DNA of 64,000 bases from Pedobacter schmidteae (GTDB lineage: Bacteria > Bacteroidota > Bacteroidia > Sphingobacteriales > Sphingobacteriaceae). The stretch covers positions 3,221,097 through 3,285,096 of the forward strand of contig NZ_LS999839.1 of the NCBI RefSeq assembly GCF_900564155.1, written 5' to 3'. Shown in pieces: positions 44,959 through 53,589 of this stretch (position 1 is its first letter; each line of letters begins with the position of its first letter). The translations under genes were made by a program, and so were the position numbers. The notes under the pieces were generated by a model. It was not told where the DNA came from. It saw only the letters and a list, made by a program, of their open reading frames with translations, and did not search any database.

Positions 44959-45381
44959 TCATTCAATGATATATTTTCCACCCGATCCTAGGTTAATCAG
45001 ATAAAGGTGTCGTCTGGACTTCTTCTTAACATTAAAATTGAGGATAGTTAGCGCTGTTTTACTGGATTTTGGGTTGATCATTACTCGGATTAACAGGTTT
45101 GTTTCATCTTTTTTAAGATATTTGGGGTTAATGCTATTCTGGATTACCAATACATTCTCCGTTGTTGAAACGCTATCTAGTGCACCTGAAATGTATATAC
45201 GTTTAAGATTGTTCCAATTGCCTTCCTTCAGTTCAGCAATATGATAATCAATCGCTTCCTGAATATTGTGAAATGAACGGTTTTGCGTCTTTCCCTTTAA
45301 GGTAAACATTATCATGAGCATACATATGCTTAAGATACGTGCCATAGTTTTAGTAATGCTTTGATTTAGTAATTTTTTCAT
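44959..45381 (-). CDS. Secreted protein of unknown function, 140 aa
   Basis: A signal peptide (ARILSICMLMIMFTLKGKTQ) is followed by SFHNIQEAIDYHIAELKEGN, a helix, and a beta-rich half ending in LINLGSGGKYIIE. The last residues resemble small secreted proteins that occur next to the zincin-like lipoprotein type of gene. No family is recognised. Confidence 0.6.
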   Translation of the reverse strand: MKKLLNQSITKTMARILSICMLMIMFTLKGKTQNRSFHNIQEAIDYHIAELKEGNWNNLKRIYISGALDSVSTTENVLVIQNSINPKYLKKDETNLLIRVMINPKSSKTALTILNFNVKKKSRRHLYLINLGSGGKYIIE

Positions 45382-46045
45382 GTGAAAAATATTAATCTAA
45401 ATTAAATAAAAAGAGCCATACCTATGTAGTGCTATTTCATCTTCCTGATGTTTGTAAATCTGTATTAACTAACCAATCTATTGAGGTAAGAAAAATGATC
45501 AGTCACAACCTAAGGGTATCACATTCCTATATAGGTCTTGTTCGGATTCTTAGACAGAGTATTTACGATATAAGTGATGAGATTCTCAGAATTTCTAACA
45601 ACACCATAAACAGTGGGATAAAATATCGAACACAGTGTATTGACAACAAGAAGTTTATGTATTTTTGTTATAAATCTTTGCATCATGACTACTGAGCTTG
45701 AAAAAAGTAACCATAGTCCCTTTGAAAATAATCTGAAGTATAGAAGAAACATAACTTTGTCTAGTTATCAATTTTTTCATTCACCATGAAAAAAGAAACA
45801 TTGGCGTAGGAAATCTATGCATTGGCGTAAAATGTTTCGGCTTGCTAAAGTTGAAAACTATCTTAAGCCTATTAAAACATTTCTGGTTACCGATTATGAT
45901 GAAATCTGGAACAATCGTAAGACTCGGGTCGCAATATCTCTGGTCCAGGTAAAATTAATCCCGCAATAAAAAATGAATTTAAGAAAATATAGCTATTAGC
46001 AAAATAGTCGTCGTTAAGCCAATAAAAATAAATATATAAACCCTT
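45382..46045. other. Gene-poor stretch with a duplicated leader
   Basis: It holds the leader copy at 45629-45688, a 34-codon ORF (45685-45789, MTTELEKSNHSPF start) directly behind it, and an unrecognised open stretch (about 45817-45968) reading KVENYLKPIKTFLVTDYDEI. I interpret the latter two as remnants. No intact gene is seen. Confidence 0.5.
45629..45688 (+). promoter_or_regulatory. Duplicated promoter/leader, copy 1
   Basis: 60 bases ending in ATGA that match 48790-48849 at 51 of 60 positions. The central part contains TATGTATTTTTG, a fair Bacteroidota -7 element (TAnnTTTG type) preceded by TTGACAAC about 20 bases upstream. Copy 2 stands just in front of the WG-repeat gene. Copy 1 precedes only a 34-codon ORF, so the gene once behind it is probably lost. 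Confidence 0.55.
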
Positions 46046-47158
46046 ATGAATTTAATCAAATTAACGCCAGAACGCAGGTACATAGGCCTGGTGTTCTTAT
46101 TTCTAACTTTTTTATCAATCAGCTTATCCTGTAGGAAACAGGAAACAATCCACCAACAAACAATTACGATTGGCTCACCAGGTGTTTCTAACACAGGATC
46201 TAAAGTGGGAGCAAAAGGTAAAGTTTCAAATACTACTATGGAGGATTGTTACTATTATGTTGGAAGCATTACGGTCAATATCAGTGGTTCTACGCAATGG
46301 GCTGTCAACTCAGCATTAAGGGATTTTAAGACAGCATGGTCCGCTTACGATAATAGACGTTTTTATTCTCGCGAGGCAGTCGAAGATGAAATTTATTTGA
46401 TAAAAGCGCAAATCCCGAGCTGGGAGTGGTCTTATGACGTGATGATAGACATTGTAAATGAAAGCGATGCTGTTGGACGCCACTGCGTATATTATGGTGG
46501 CGGCGGCGGCGGTGGTATCGGCGGCGGTACCGGCGGGCCAGGCACGCCTCCTGCCGGTTATGAACCAAATGGCCCCAGTGAAATCAAGGACAGTGTGCTG
46601 AATGCTTGTATTAAGTCAGCATTGAACCGGTCCCTGACAGCAGGTACAACCATCAAAAACATGCTCAATCAAACATTTGGTGGTATAGGTTATACGAGTA
46701 AGGATATTACATTTTTCGATGTTAATAATTTACCGGATACCATTATGGGTGTTGCAAGGGGCTATAATTCCTATGTGTTTGAGATTGCGTTAAATAAGAA
46801 TAAACTTCCGGGTATGTCCGAGCAATACATAGTTTCAACTATCTACCATGAAATTCTACATGCCTATATAGATGCAACATATGCCAGGGATTCTGACGGA
46901 AGATTAATAATTCCAATTGGGAATGGACACAATGAGATGGCAGATAACTATATAGCTTTATTAACAGGAGCTTTGAAAGTTGCTTTCCCTGGAATTTCAG
47001 ATGAGTTGGCTTGGGGATTATCGTGGGGAGGTTTAGAAGAGACAACTTATTTTAAATATAAGTTAACGACTCAGGAACAGGAACAGGTGCGCCAAGTAAA
47101 CCAGAATAGCAGAAAAACAGCGCCGTCAGGAAGTCGTTTAGGAACATTTTGCCCATAA
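46046..47158 (+). CDS. Zincin-like lipoprotein (putative metalloprotease), 370 aa
   Basis: Lipoprotein signal with lipobox SLSC (residue 28). After about 130 residues comes a Gly-rich linker (GGGGGGGIGGGTGGPG; about residues 152-167) and then a C-terminal domain with STIYHEILHAYIDATYA, an HExxH zinc motif of the SprT/zincin kind. A further His lies in GNGHNEMADN, a possible third ligand. It is probably a surface or periplasmic metallopeptidase. The next gene, 4 bp away, encodes a secreted partner. Confidence 0.75.
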   Translation: MNLIKLTPERRYIGLVFLFLTFLSISLSCRKQETIHQQTITIGSPGVSNTGSKVGAKGKVSNTTMEDCYYYVGSITVNISGSTQWAVNSALRDFKTAWSAYDNRRFYSREAVEDEIYLIKAQIPSWEWSYDVMIDIVNESDAVGRHCVYYGGGGGGGIGGGTGGPGTPPAGYEPNGPSEIKDSVLNACIKSALNRSLTAGTTIKNMLNQTFGGIGYTSKDITFFDVNNLPDTIMGVARGYNSYVFEIALNKNKLPGMSEQYIVSTIYHEILHAYIDATYARDSDGRLIIPIGNGHNEMADNYIALLTGALKVAFPGISDELAWGLSWGGLEETTYFKYKLTTQEQEQVRQVNQNSRKTAPSGSRLGTFCP

Positions 47159-47162
47159 TATT

Positions 47163-47711
47163 ATGAAAACAACAGGAATCTTTCTGGCATGCTTTGTCTT
47201 TATTAGCACTGCCCAAGCTCAGAAAAAACAAACTTTTATCGATAACCCCAAACAATCAATCGTTGTTACAGAAGGTAAAAACATCGATATCAGGATACCG
47301 ATCATAAAGTCTATTGTAAATCCGTCATCGGATTTTAAGGAATATATGAAAATAGAAAAGAATGCTGTGCATATAATGGCCGTAGGGGTTTCGTTCAAAA
47401 GTGATGGTGAGGTTGATACAGTGTACATGTCTGAGAAACTAGCGCCAAAAATTCAACAGGTTTTAAAACCAGATGCTTCTACGACAAAAAGAATACGTGA
47501 AACTTTAAAGCCATTAAAAACCTATAAAAATCAGGTAATACTTTTTCCTGTCCTGATTTTCAATGAATCAAATGCCGAAAAAGTAGCCAATAACCATATT
47601 ATGTTGAGTGAGTTTAGCGGACTTTGGCCCAAACTCAGAGAGAGCGATAAAAAAAAGAGTTTGGTTTTGCTGAATCCATATTATAACGGATTTTCAATAG
47701 TCACAAATTAG
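47163..47711 (+). CDS. Secreted protein of unknown function, 182 aa
   Basis: Signal peptide ends after AQA (residue 19). The rest is a mixed alpha/beta protein with AVGVSFKSDGEVDTVYMSEK and ending LLNPYYNGFSIVTN. It lies 4 bp after the zincin-like lipoprotein gene and is probably co-transcribed. The combination may be a protease with inhibitor or substrate (inference only). Confidence 0.65.
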   Translation: MKTTGIFLACFVFISTAQAQKKQTFIDNPKQSIVVTEGKNIDIRIPIIKSIVNPSSDFKEYMKIEKNAVHIMAVGVSFKSDGEVDTVYMSEKLAPKIQQVLKPDASTTKRIRETLKPLKTYKNQVILFPVLIFNESNAEKVANNHIMLSEFSGLWPKLRESDKKKSLVLLNPYYNGFSIVTN

Positions 47712-47825
47712 ATATTATCATCAGAATTTTTCAGGTGAGGGTAGACTGGTCTGCAAAGAACGATACCTAAAAAGAATATCGAGTTTTTGACAAATGAATA
47801 GTTACCCCATGTAACTTTTGCTACT

Positions 47826-47854
47826 GGCCGCCTTGGATGAGGTGGCCTTTTTTT
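47826..47854 (+). terminator. Rho-independent terminator
   Basis: Stem GGCCGCCT/AGGTGGCC (one G-T pair), loop of 6, followed by T7. It lies about 115 bp after the secreted 182-aa protein gene. Confidence 0.78.
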
Positions 47855-47884
47855 GTTTAAGTTTCTTGTATACACATTAAACAA

Positions 47885-48136
47885 TGCTACACTAAAGTAA
47901 CCTGGGAGGTGCTCAAGCCTGGAGGGTATTTTTTCTGCCGGTTGGCTTCAGAAATTGGGATCGAATCGTTAGTTAGGTTTATCGGAAATGGCAGATACAT
48001 CCTTCCCAATGGATCGGAGCGCTTCCTGGTGAATTAGGAGATGCTGCTCAGGCTGACGAAAAAGATTGGTGGAGAACTTCATGAACCTATCAAGACCACC
48101 AATGTTCAGAACCTGAGAAGTATGACTACCTGGTGA
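47885..48136 (+). pseudogene. Class I SAM-dependent methyltransferase fragment with in-frame stop
   Basis: One frame reads WEVLKPGGYFFCRLASEIGI, then GRYILPNGSERFLVN, a TAG at 48035, and continues MLLRLTKKIGGELHEPIKTT and NVQNLRSMTTW before a stop. This is the C-terminal third of a TehB-like methyltransferase (motif VLKPGG, then RLAS, then LPDGSERFLV, then KTT..VQ..R.MTTW). The N-terminal SAM-binding part is absent. The gene is dead: truncated at 5' and broken by the TAG. Confidence 0.82.
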
Positions 48137-48226
48137 GTGTGTAAAGCAAAGACAACCACTGACTGAGCGGACATATTTTAATTCTGCTTTCGTTATGAAT
48201 CAGTGAGACTAGGGTGAAAACGCAGG

Positions 48227-48523
48227 ATGGAAAAGAGCTTTGCTGCTAAGGTAGAACAAGGTAAATTGAAAGGCCAGGAAGCTGGACTGGGGGGAGTTTC
48301 ATTACCATTAGCTAACATATTAATATAATCACATCTTAAAAAGCCAGCATTTGATAAATTAAAAGAGTTGGTAGCTGCTGCGGAAACAAATGCTATAGCG
48401 TTTTACACCAAAGGAAACAAAGCAGCGGGAACCCGATTGCGTAAAGCTTTTCAGGATATTAAAGTGGCTGCACAGGAAGGCCGCGCTGAAGTAACTGAAC
48501 TGAAAAACAAGGGAAATAAATAG
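48227..48523 (+). pseudogene. Decayed second copy of the conjugative block end (histone H1-like gene)
   Basis: Bases 48344-48523 encode the histone H1-like protein of 42692-42874 (AFDKLKELVAAAET, GNKAAGTRLRKAFQDIKVAA, QEGRAEVTELKNK) but about 14 bases covering the start codon are lost. In front of it, 48227-48297 match the last codons of the 426-aa gene (EKSFAAKVEQGKLKGQEAGL), also broken. The intergenic sequence (ACATCTTAAAAA) is conserved too. So the same gene junction exists twice, 5.6 kb apart, in direct orientation. Confidence 0.88.
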
Positions 48524-48547
48524 TTTATAGCTGTTTTGGGAATTATG

Positions 48548-48578
48548 AATCCCTGCATCTGGACTGGTGCAGGGATTT
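48548..48578 (+). terminator. Rho-independent terminator after the decayed copy
   Basis: Stem AATCCCTGCA/TGCAGGGATT with a loop of about 10 and a following T-rich run. It differs in sequence from the terminator after copy 1. Confidence 0.75.
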
Positions 48579-48789
48579 TAGTTTTTAAATTAAACCTAAC
48601 CGGAAACGGTCAGGTTTTTATGGGCACAATTCATTGATGTTCTTTTAGCAAAAGCCACACTAAATTGCTCCACTCTCAACAAACAAAAATGATACCTTTT
48701 GCTTTTTACAATCAGTAAACAGGATGAGTTTAAATTGTGAAGGTAGGTCAGTGAAATGGTTTGCATAAATTCTAGCAGAAATTTCTGCG

Positions 48790-48849
48790 AACATAGTATA
48801 CTGACGACAAGAAGTTTATGTATTTTTGGTGCAAATCTTTATATCATGA
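48790..48849 (+). promoter_or_regulatory. Duplicated promoter/leader, copy 2 (WG-repeat gene)
   Basis: Matches copy 1 (45629-45688) at 51 of 60 bases, including TATGTATTTTTG. It ends at the start codon of the WG-repeat gene at 48846, so it should be that gene's promoter and leader. Confidence 0.6.
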
Positions 48850-50039
48850 AACGTAATTTCATAGCCATTTTGATCTTTGTGGCATTTAATGCCTCGGCAC
48901 AAAAAAACACGACCGATATTGAAGTAAAATATAATCGTCAGAAAGGTACTGTTGAAACCAAACTGGTGACAAAAAAAGTGGATGAACCAGCCAAATCTAC
49001 AAACAGTAATACGTCTGGGGCAGCTAGACCTTCAAATAGCGGCCCTGCATACACACCAACAAAGGCGGATATGGAGGGGGCAGAAAGAAGAAGGAATGAT
49101 AAGTTGTATGAGCAAAGGCGGTTAAACGAGCAAAAACAGGTACAGGAAGATTTCAAAAAGAAACAGGAAGTAGAAAAAGCCAAACAAACATGGGGCGAAA
49201 TATTTGAAAGTAATGATAGGGAAAAATTGGAAAAAAGTTATCCTAATCGTTTGAGCCAGTTAAAAATAGCAGTGGAAAAGTCATCATTACGACTGGAACC
49301 CAACAATGTATATCAGCTCCGCAAATTGGCTACAGACAATCACTTTACCGAAAAGGAAAGCCAGGAAATATTTCCTGCGGATGAATATGGTTGGATGGGA
49401 AGGTCGGCGACGTACAACAATACATTTCCGCTTTCACAAGTATACTTAATAGAAAAAAAAGCCAAATTTATCGCTGAAAATGCCGAATTAAGCAGGAAGA
49501 AAGAAGCTGAGGCAGCCAAAATAAAAGCCGAAAAAGCTTTTACTATTTTTACAGAAAATGGCAAAAGTGGTATAAAAAATGAAATTGGCGAGATAATTAT
49601 AAATTCCCAATACGATTATATTGATAAATTTGAGCTTGAACGAACCACCGCTCTTGCAAAGGTAAGGCTACAAGACAAATACGGCGTTATAAATAAAAGA
49701 CTGGGCAAAGAAATAATTACTCCTCAGTATGAGGATATTCGTTCCACTTCTGAATTGGGTATTATTGCTCTTAAAGACGGTAAATGGGGCGTTGTGGATA
49801 TACTGAACAATATTATCGTACCTTTTCAATATGAAAAGACATGGGTTTACGATGAGAATGGCCTAATGTGCGTACATAAGAACAATAAACAAGGTTTTAT
49901 TGACCGAAAAGGGAATGAAGTGGTGCCCATCATTTACGACAATATTATGCCATATTTTAAAAATGGAAAAGTGCGTGGTGTTCGTGCTGGTGTACATTAT
50001 TATATTGACGAGAAAGGGAACGAAACAAAAGTGGACTGA
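48846..50039 (+). CDS. Secreted WG-repeat protein, 397 aa
   Basis: The start at the ATG preceding KRNFIAILIFVAFNASAQ gives a clean signal peptide; a longer in-frame start would run through the promoter. A charged coiled-coil middle (residues 60-150, many Glu/Lys/Arg) is followed by WG-type beta repeats: GKSGIKNEIGEIIINSQYDY, DKYGVINKRLGKEIITPQYE, GKWGVVDILNNIIVPFQYEK and KQGFIDRKGNEVVPIIYDNI. WG repeats serve for protein binding; the role is unknown. Confidence 0.82.
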   Translation: MKRNFIAILIFVAFNASAQKNTTDIEVKYNRQKGTVETKLVTKKVDEPAKSTNSNTSGAARPSNSGPAYTPTKADMEGAERRRNDKLYEQRRLNEQKQVQEDFKKKQEVEKAKQTWGEIFESNDREKLEKSYPNRLSQLKIAVEKSSLRLEPNNVYQLRKLATDNHFTEKESQEIFPADEYGWMGRSATYNNTFPLSQVYLIEKKAKFIAENAELSRKKEAEAAKIKAEKAFTIFTENGKSGIKNEIGEIIINSQYDYIDKFELERTTALAKVRLQDKYGVINKRLGKEIITPQYEDIRSTSELGIIALKDGKWGVVDILNNIIVPFQYEKTWVYDENGLMCVHKNNKQGFIDRKGNEVVPIIYDNIMPYFKNGKVRGVRAGVHYYIDEKGNETKVD

Positions 50040-50182
50040 TAGAAATTGCAATTTACAGCCGACATTGCAGAACCAGTGAGTTTCGTACGTCATTTTAAAA
50101 TGTCCTATCAACCCCGCAGAGTGAACGGTCTTTCTTTTTTAACTATATACAATTTAGGACTGCTCAGCGATGGGACGAGCTT

Positions 50183-50506
50183 TTGGAGATGGCCCAAAAA
50201 GAGAAAAAGATGATCTTTATTGATTGTTACACGGAAAGCTGTGTGCCATGTAAAAAGATGGATAAGGAAGTTTTTCCATTGGAGAAGGTAAAAAAGCTGA
50301 TGACCGATAGTTTTATCTGCGTTAAATTTGATTGCCGTAAAGAAAAGCTGGGCGAATATGTATACCAAAAATTCTGGTTTAGTTCTTTCCCAACTTATAT
50401 TTTTCTGAAGAGCGATGGAAGTCGGATTAATATGGTTTCGGGATATCAGAATGCTGATCAGCTCATCAAATTGCTTAGAAACGCTATCGCCGTTAATAAG
50501 GAATAG
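50183..50506 (+). CDS. Thioredoxin-like protein, apparently 5'-truncated
   Basis: 107 residues from a TTG. The active site is CVPC within IFIDCYTESCVPCKKMDKEV, followed by FWFSSFPTYIFLKSDGS (cis-Pro). The homologous frame runs further upstream (FRTAQRWDELLEMAQKEKK) as in secreted thioredoxin-like proteins, but no ATG and no signal peptide is found in that frame, which goes back past 50100. The gene probably lost its 5' end; it may be inactive or use a non-ATG start. Confidence 0.65.
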   Translation: MEMAQKEKKMIFIDCYTESCVPCKKMDKEVFPLEKVKKLMTDSFICVKFDCRKEKLGEYVYQKFWFSSFPTYIFLKSDGSRINMVSGYQNADQLIKLLRNAIAVNKE

Positions 50507-50595
50507 TTTTGTGGAGGGGGGTAACTTAGATGACGGGGAATGGTTGATAGGATCATTCCCCGCTTTTATTTGACATGTATAAGACGATCGAGATT

Positions 50596-50826
50596 TTATG
50601 GTTCATTGTACATTAACAATTCTTCTCTTGTGATGTTGTAAAGCCTGGCCACCTTGCGGAGCAGGCTTCCTGTTGGATAAAGAATATCTGCCTCCTGCCT
50701 CAGATAATTGAAATATGGTGTTTTTAAGAGCATTGCTGTTTGAGCCTCCGACCTGCCAGACATCTCACGTAACAGTTGGAATTTCTGACCGAACGTAATT
50801 TTCATGGAATAGTTGGATTTTGCCAT
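50596..50826 (-). CDS. XRE-like helix-turn-helix protein
   Basis: About 76 residues from the ATG before AKSNYSMKI; a longer frame exists to 50919 but its N-terminus is not protein-like. The HTH reads TFGQKFQLLREMSGRSEAQT, AMLLKTPYFNYLRQEAD, LLRKVARLYNITREELLMYN. Probably a small regulator. There is no toxin-like gene beside it. Confidence 0.7.
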   Translation of the reverse strand: MAKSNYSMKITFGQKFQLLREMSGRSEAQTAMLLKTPYFNYLRQEADILYPTGSLLRKVARLYNITREELLMYNEP

Positions 50827-50919
50827 GCGTATATAAAATGAACATTCCGATATATTTATGTAGGGTTTAGCTAAGTTTTCTCTGCTTGCCTTGCAGCCTC
50901 TGCTGGAATGTCTGATCAT

Positions 50920-51283
50920 GTTAAGATCAGACTTTTGTTTTTTTATTTCGCTGAAAAGTACTCATCCCTGACTGGGTAAACTGGATAAGACGAAGATCAA
51001 ACTGGGCTCAGGTAACCGAATGATTGTTAAAGTAGGACATTTGAACAAGAAATATCCAATCACTATACCGGAAAGCCATGAGTAAGAAAGAAATGGGGTA
51101 TGACTTCTGAATTTTTGACAGCCAGAAACTGAAGAATTTTCAGTAATTCTGTAATTATTTCTGTTGGTTGAGACGAAAATCGGTTTGGCATTTCAGTTGT
51201 AATTGTTTTTTCGAACGTGAGTTCAATTGGTTTAATTAATTATAAGTTTTAATCATTAAAATCAAATTAAGGAGGAAAAACCT
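50920..51283. other. Intergenic region upstream of hsp20 with an unidentified coding remnant
   Basis: An open stretch at 50984-51085 reads DKTKIKLGSGNRMIVKVGHL and NKKYPITIPESHE before a stop. It has protein-like composition but no start and no recognised family. The last 100 bases are AT-rich and must hold the hsp20 promoter. Confidence 0.4.
51269..51275 (+). promoter_or_regulatory. Strong Shine-Dalgarno sequence of hsp20
   Basis: AAGGAGG, 8 bases before the ATG. Most genes here lack a clear Shine-Dalgarno, as is usual in Bacteroidota, so this perfect site is unusual and suits a highly expressed stress gene. Confidence 0.75.
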
Positions 51284-51721
51284 ATGACACTGGTTAAATT
51301 TAATCCACAAAAAAACAACACATTAATGCCAGGCTTTAATGATGTTTTTGATTCTATTTTCAATGACACTTTTTTTACTGATCGTATGGTAACCAGGGTG
51401 CCTGCAGCTAACATCAGTGAAACTGCGGATTGCTATCACGTTGAACTGGCTGCTCCGGGACTTAAAAAAGAAGAATTTAAACTAAGCCTGGAGGGTAATG
51501 TATTGAGTATTTCTGTAGAAAAACGCACAGAAGATAAACAAGAGCAAAGAAATTATGCTAAGCGTGAATATAGCTATAGTTCTTTTGTTCGCTCATTTAC
51601 CTTACCTGAAAGTGCGGATGAGAACGGCATTCAGGCTAGCTATAACGAGGGTATATTGGCTATAGATATCCCGAAACGGGAAGAGGCAAAGGCAGTAAGT
51701 CGTCAGATAGAGATTAAATAA
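51284..51721 (+). CDS. Small heat-shock protein, Hsp20 family
   Basis: 145 residues. The alpha-crystallin domain is clear: VPAANISETADCYHVELAAP, GLKKEEFKLSLEGNVLSISV, YSYSSFVRSFTLPESADENG, and the G-x-L motif EGILAIDIPKREEAK with the C-terminal IEIK. ATP-independent chaperone that holds unfolding proteins. It often travels on mobile DNA as a stress cargo. Confidence 0.94.
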   Translation: MTLVKFNPQKNNTLMPGFNDVFDSIFNDTFFTDRMVTRVPAANISETADCYHVELAAPGLKKEEFKLSLEGNVLSISVEKRTEDKQEQRNYAKREYSYSSFVRSFTLPESADENGIQASYNEGILAIDIPKREEAKAVSRQIEIK

Positions 51722-51780
51722 TTTTTTGTAGAATCAAATTACAGGGCTACCATCTGGTAGCTCTTTTTTTATCTTTTATT

Positions 51781-52077
51781 ATGGAAACTTCTTTTGAAAT
51801 TTCACTGAATATGAAAACAATTAAAGGTTTGGAAACCTATGCCAGCTTTTATTTGGGCGTTGATCCGCAGTTTGCCAAACGCATTTTTGATTTGATGCAT
51901 GGCGATCGTGAAATCATGGAAAATTCGGTAATTAGTATGGATTTAATCAAAAGACAGCATGGTATTCCTTATCCAATGTCTATTCTCCATTGTAATTGGG
52001 AACATTTGGCCCATAATACAAAAATCATTACTAAAGAAGTTTTTAAAGAGCTGAATCTGGAGCAGAATAGATTATGA
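51781..52077 (+). CDS. Hypothetical protein, 98 aa
   Basis: No recognised family, signal or membrane helix. Mixed sequence with LETYASFYLGVDPQFAKRIF and ISMDLIKRQHGIPYPMSILH. It follows hsp20 by 59 bp, with a weak hairpin between, and may be co-expressed. Confidence 0.6.
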   Translation: METSFEISLNMKTIKGLETYASFYLGVDPQFAKRIFDLMHGDREIMENSVISMDLIKRQHGIPYPMSILHCNWEHLAHNTKIITKEVFKELNLEQNRL

Positions 52078-52241
52078 TGAGCGTTGTCGGATTTGACTAT
52101 CCAGCAATATACCCCATACCTAATAGAAAAGTTATCATAAGGTTATGACCAGGAGTAATGATAGCAATTCCCAAAGTCTTTGTTGATTCCTAGTTTTCGG
52201 ATATACTCCCCGAATGAAGATTATCAAACTATTAGAGATAT

Positions 52242-52655
52242 CTAATTCTCATTCGTTTTCTTCCTTGTCAGTAGTTTCAACAATTTGATGGACGGGGCAT
52301 TTTTCAGGTACGAGCTTACCTCTGCCACCGGATAGCCTTCGAACCGGGCGATACTTTCTGCGTCAACCTGCTGGTAATGCATGCTCCAATCTCCGAAATA
52401 CCGCTGATTGGCGTAGCCCTGCGAGATCAGTTTAGAGGCCATCAGCCGATTATCTTTACCTATCGACCGGAATACTTCTTTTACGTTCTCTTCTTCTCCT
52501 TCCAAAAGCTGTATGAATGTGCCCTCGCAGTAGAAAAGCGAACCCGTAATATTAAGTTTAAGGTTCCTTTCCCTTGCCTGTAACAACAGCCCCTCAAGCT
52601 CGGCATCGTCCATCTTATGGCTTTCCACTCCCCAGTATAGCAGATAAAAAATCAT
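52242..52655 (-). CDS. BLUF-domain blue-light sensor protein
   Basis: 137 residues from the ATG before IFYLLYWGVES; an upstream ATG would add 39 poorly conserved residues. The BLUF motifs are in order: the flavin tyrosine (IFYLLYW), RERNLKLNITGSLFY with the Asn, FIQLLEGEEENVKEVF with the Gln, and RYFGDWSMHYQQVD with Trp and Met. These residues form the FAD light switch. The short C-terminal tail is basic. The output partner is unknown. Confidence 0.88.
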   Translation of the reverse strand: MIFYLLYWGVESHKMDDAELEGLLLQARERNLKLNITGSLFYCEGTFIQLLEGEEENVKEVFRSIGKDNRLMASKLISQGYANQRYFGDWSMHYQQVDAESIARFEGYPVAEVSSYLKNAPSIKLLKLLTRKKTNEN

Positions 52656-52846
52656 GTTCCAAACATACCGAAATAATCTAATATTTTTCCCGAATTCTAA
52701 TTTTGCAGCACAAAGAACTGATGGTGGGGATCGATCTGGATAATTTCCATTTTTCTTAGCGCACATTAGCAAATAATATCTGGTATATAGAATTTTGTAA
52801 TTTTGAATTATTTTTTAATCAAGTGATAAATTAACAATCGAATTTT

Positions 52847-53359
52847 ATGAATAATGATCAGATGCAAGAAATGATGGGTATATATAAAATCCGTCTGCTT
52901 CAGGAGATTGAAGCTGCTCTTTATAGGTCAATACGTTTGGAAGCGATACAAAAGGAACCGGCCATGTTCAGATGCAGCAGTCCTGCAGAAGCTGATCTTA
53001 CAGATGAGCAGTGGGAAGAACGAATAAAACATCCCAGGGCTGTTTTTGGTCTTTTTGAACATGATAGGCTAATTGGCATGACCAGTATTATTTTGACAAA
53101 TGATCAGGAAGGTTATCTTGGCCAATCCTACATCAAAAAAGAATACAGGGGGTTGGGTTTGTCTACTCTTCTTTATAAAATACGAATGACCTGGGCGTCA
53201 AAGTTGCAGCTGAAACGATTGACTGTAAGTCATCGTGAAAGTAATGTCATTTCCAAGGCTGCCAATCAACGTTCAGGATTTAAATACAGTTATCGTGAAT
53301 CAGTTAATTGGCTGGATGGTACTACCGAAGATGTGCTATATTATACCTTAGAACTGTAA
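52847..53359 (+). CDS. GNAT family acetyltransferase
   Basis: 170 residues. VFGLFEHDRLIGMTSIILTN (strands), QSYIKKEYRGLGLSTLLYKI (CoA loop R-G-L-G-L), SHRESNVISKAANQRSGFKY (helix and strand 6). Acyl acceptor unknown. It is divergent from the BLUF gene and lies just before the AT-rich defence island. Confidence 0.86.
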   Translation: MNNDQMQEMMGIYKIRLLQEIEAALYRSIRLEAIQKEPAMFRCSSPAEADLTDEQWEERIKHPRAVFGLFEHDRLIGMTSIILTNDQEGYLGQSYIKKEYRGLGLSTLLYKIRMTWASKLQLKRLTVSHRESNVISKAANQRSGFKYSYRESVNWLDGTTEDVLYYTLEL

Positions 53360-53589
53360 AAAAATACGTCTATATCCAAATTGTAGCTACACGCTTTTGA
53401 TCTTAAAAAATAAAACATGCTTGAGGGAAACTGTTTAATCTTTGCCTAGAACAGATAAGTATGGGGAATTGTTTTTTTCATAAGCATAGTTAATAATTAA
53501 AGGTCATTGGGTTGATTGTCAGTAAAATAAGTGAAGTGATGCCCGTGAATCCCACAGTTTATTATTACAAGAATTAAATGATAGGGTAG

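Larger units (their letters stand above)
47712..48845. other. Gene-free stretch made of decayed genes
   Basis: This 1.1-kb interval has no intact gene. It contains a terminator, a methyltransferase fragment with an in-frame stop, a decayed copy of the end of the conjugative block (426-aa gene tail and histone-like gene), another terminator and the second copy of the promoter/leader. The rest shows no structure I can name. Confidence 0.7.

Noticed and set aside
45429..45695. 88-codon plus-strand ORF upstream of the small 34-codon ORF
   Set aside because: It runs through the conserved promoter/leader and has no protein-like pattern.
50984..51085. Short frame with GSGNRM...ITIPESHE resembling a HicA-type toxin end
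   Set aside because: The diagnostic G-S-H motif is not present, there is no start, and no HicB partner is found. It was kept only as an unidentified remnant.
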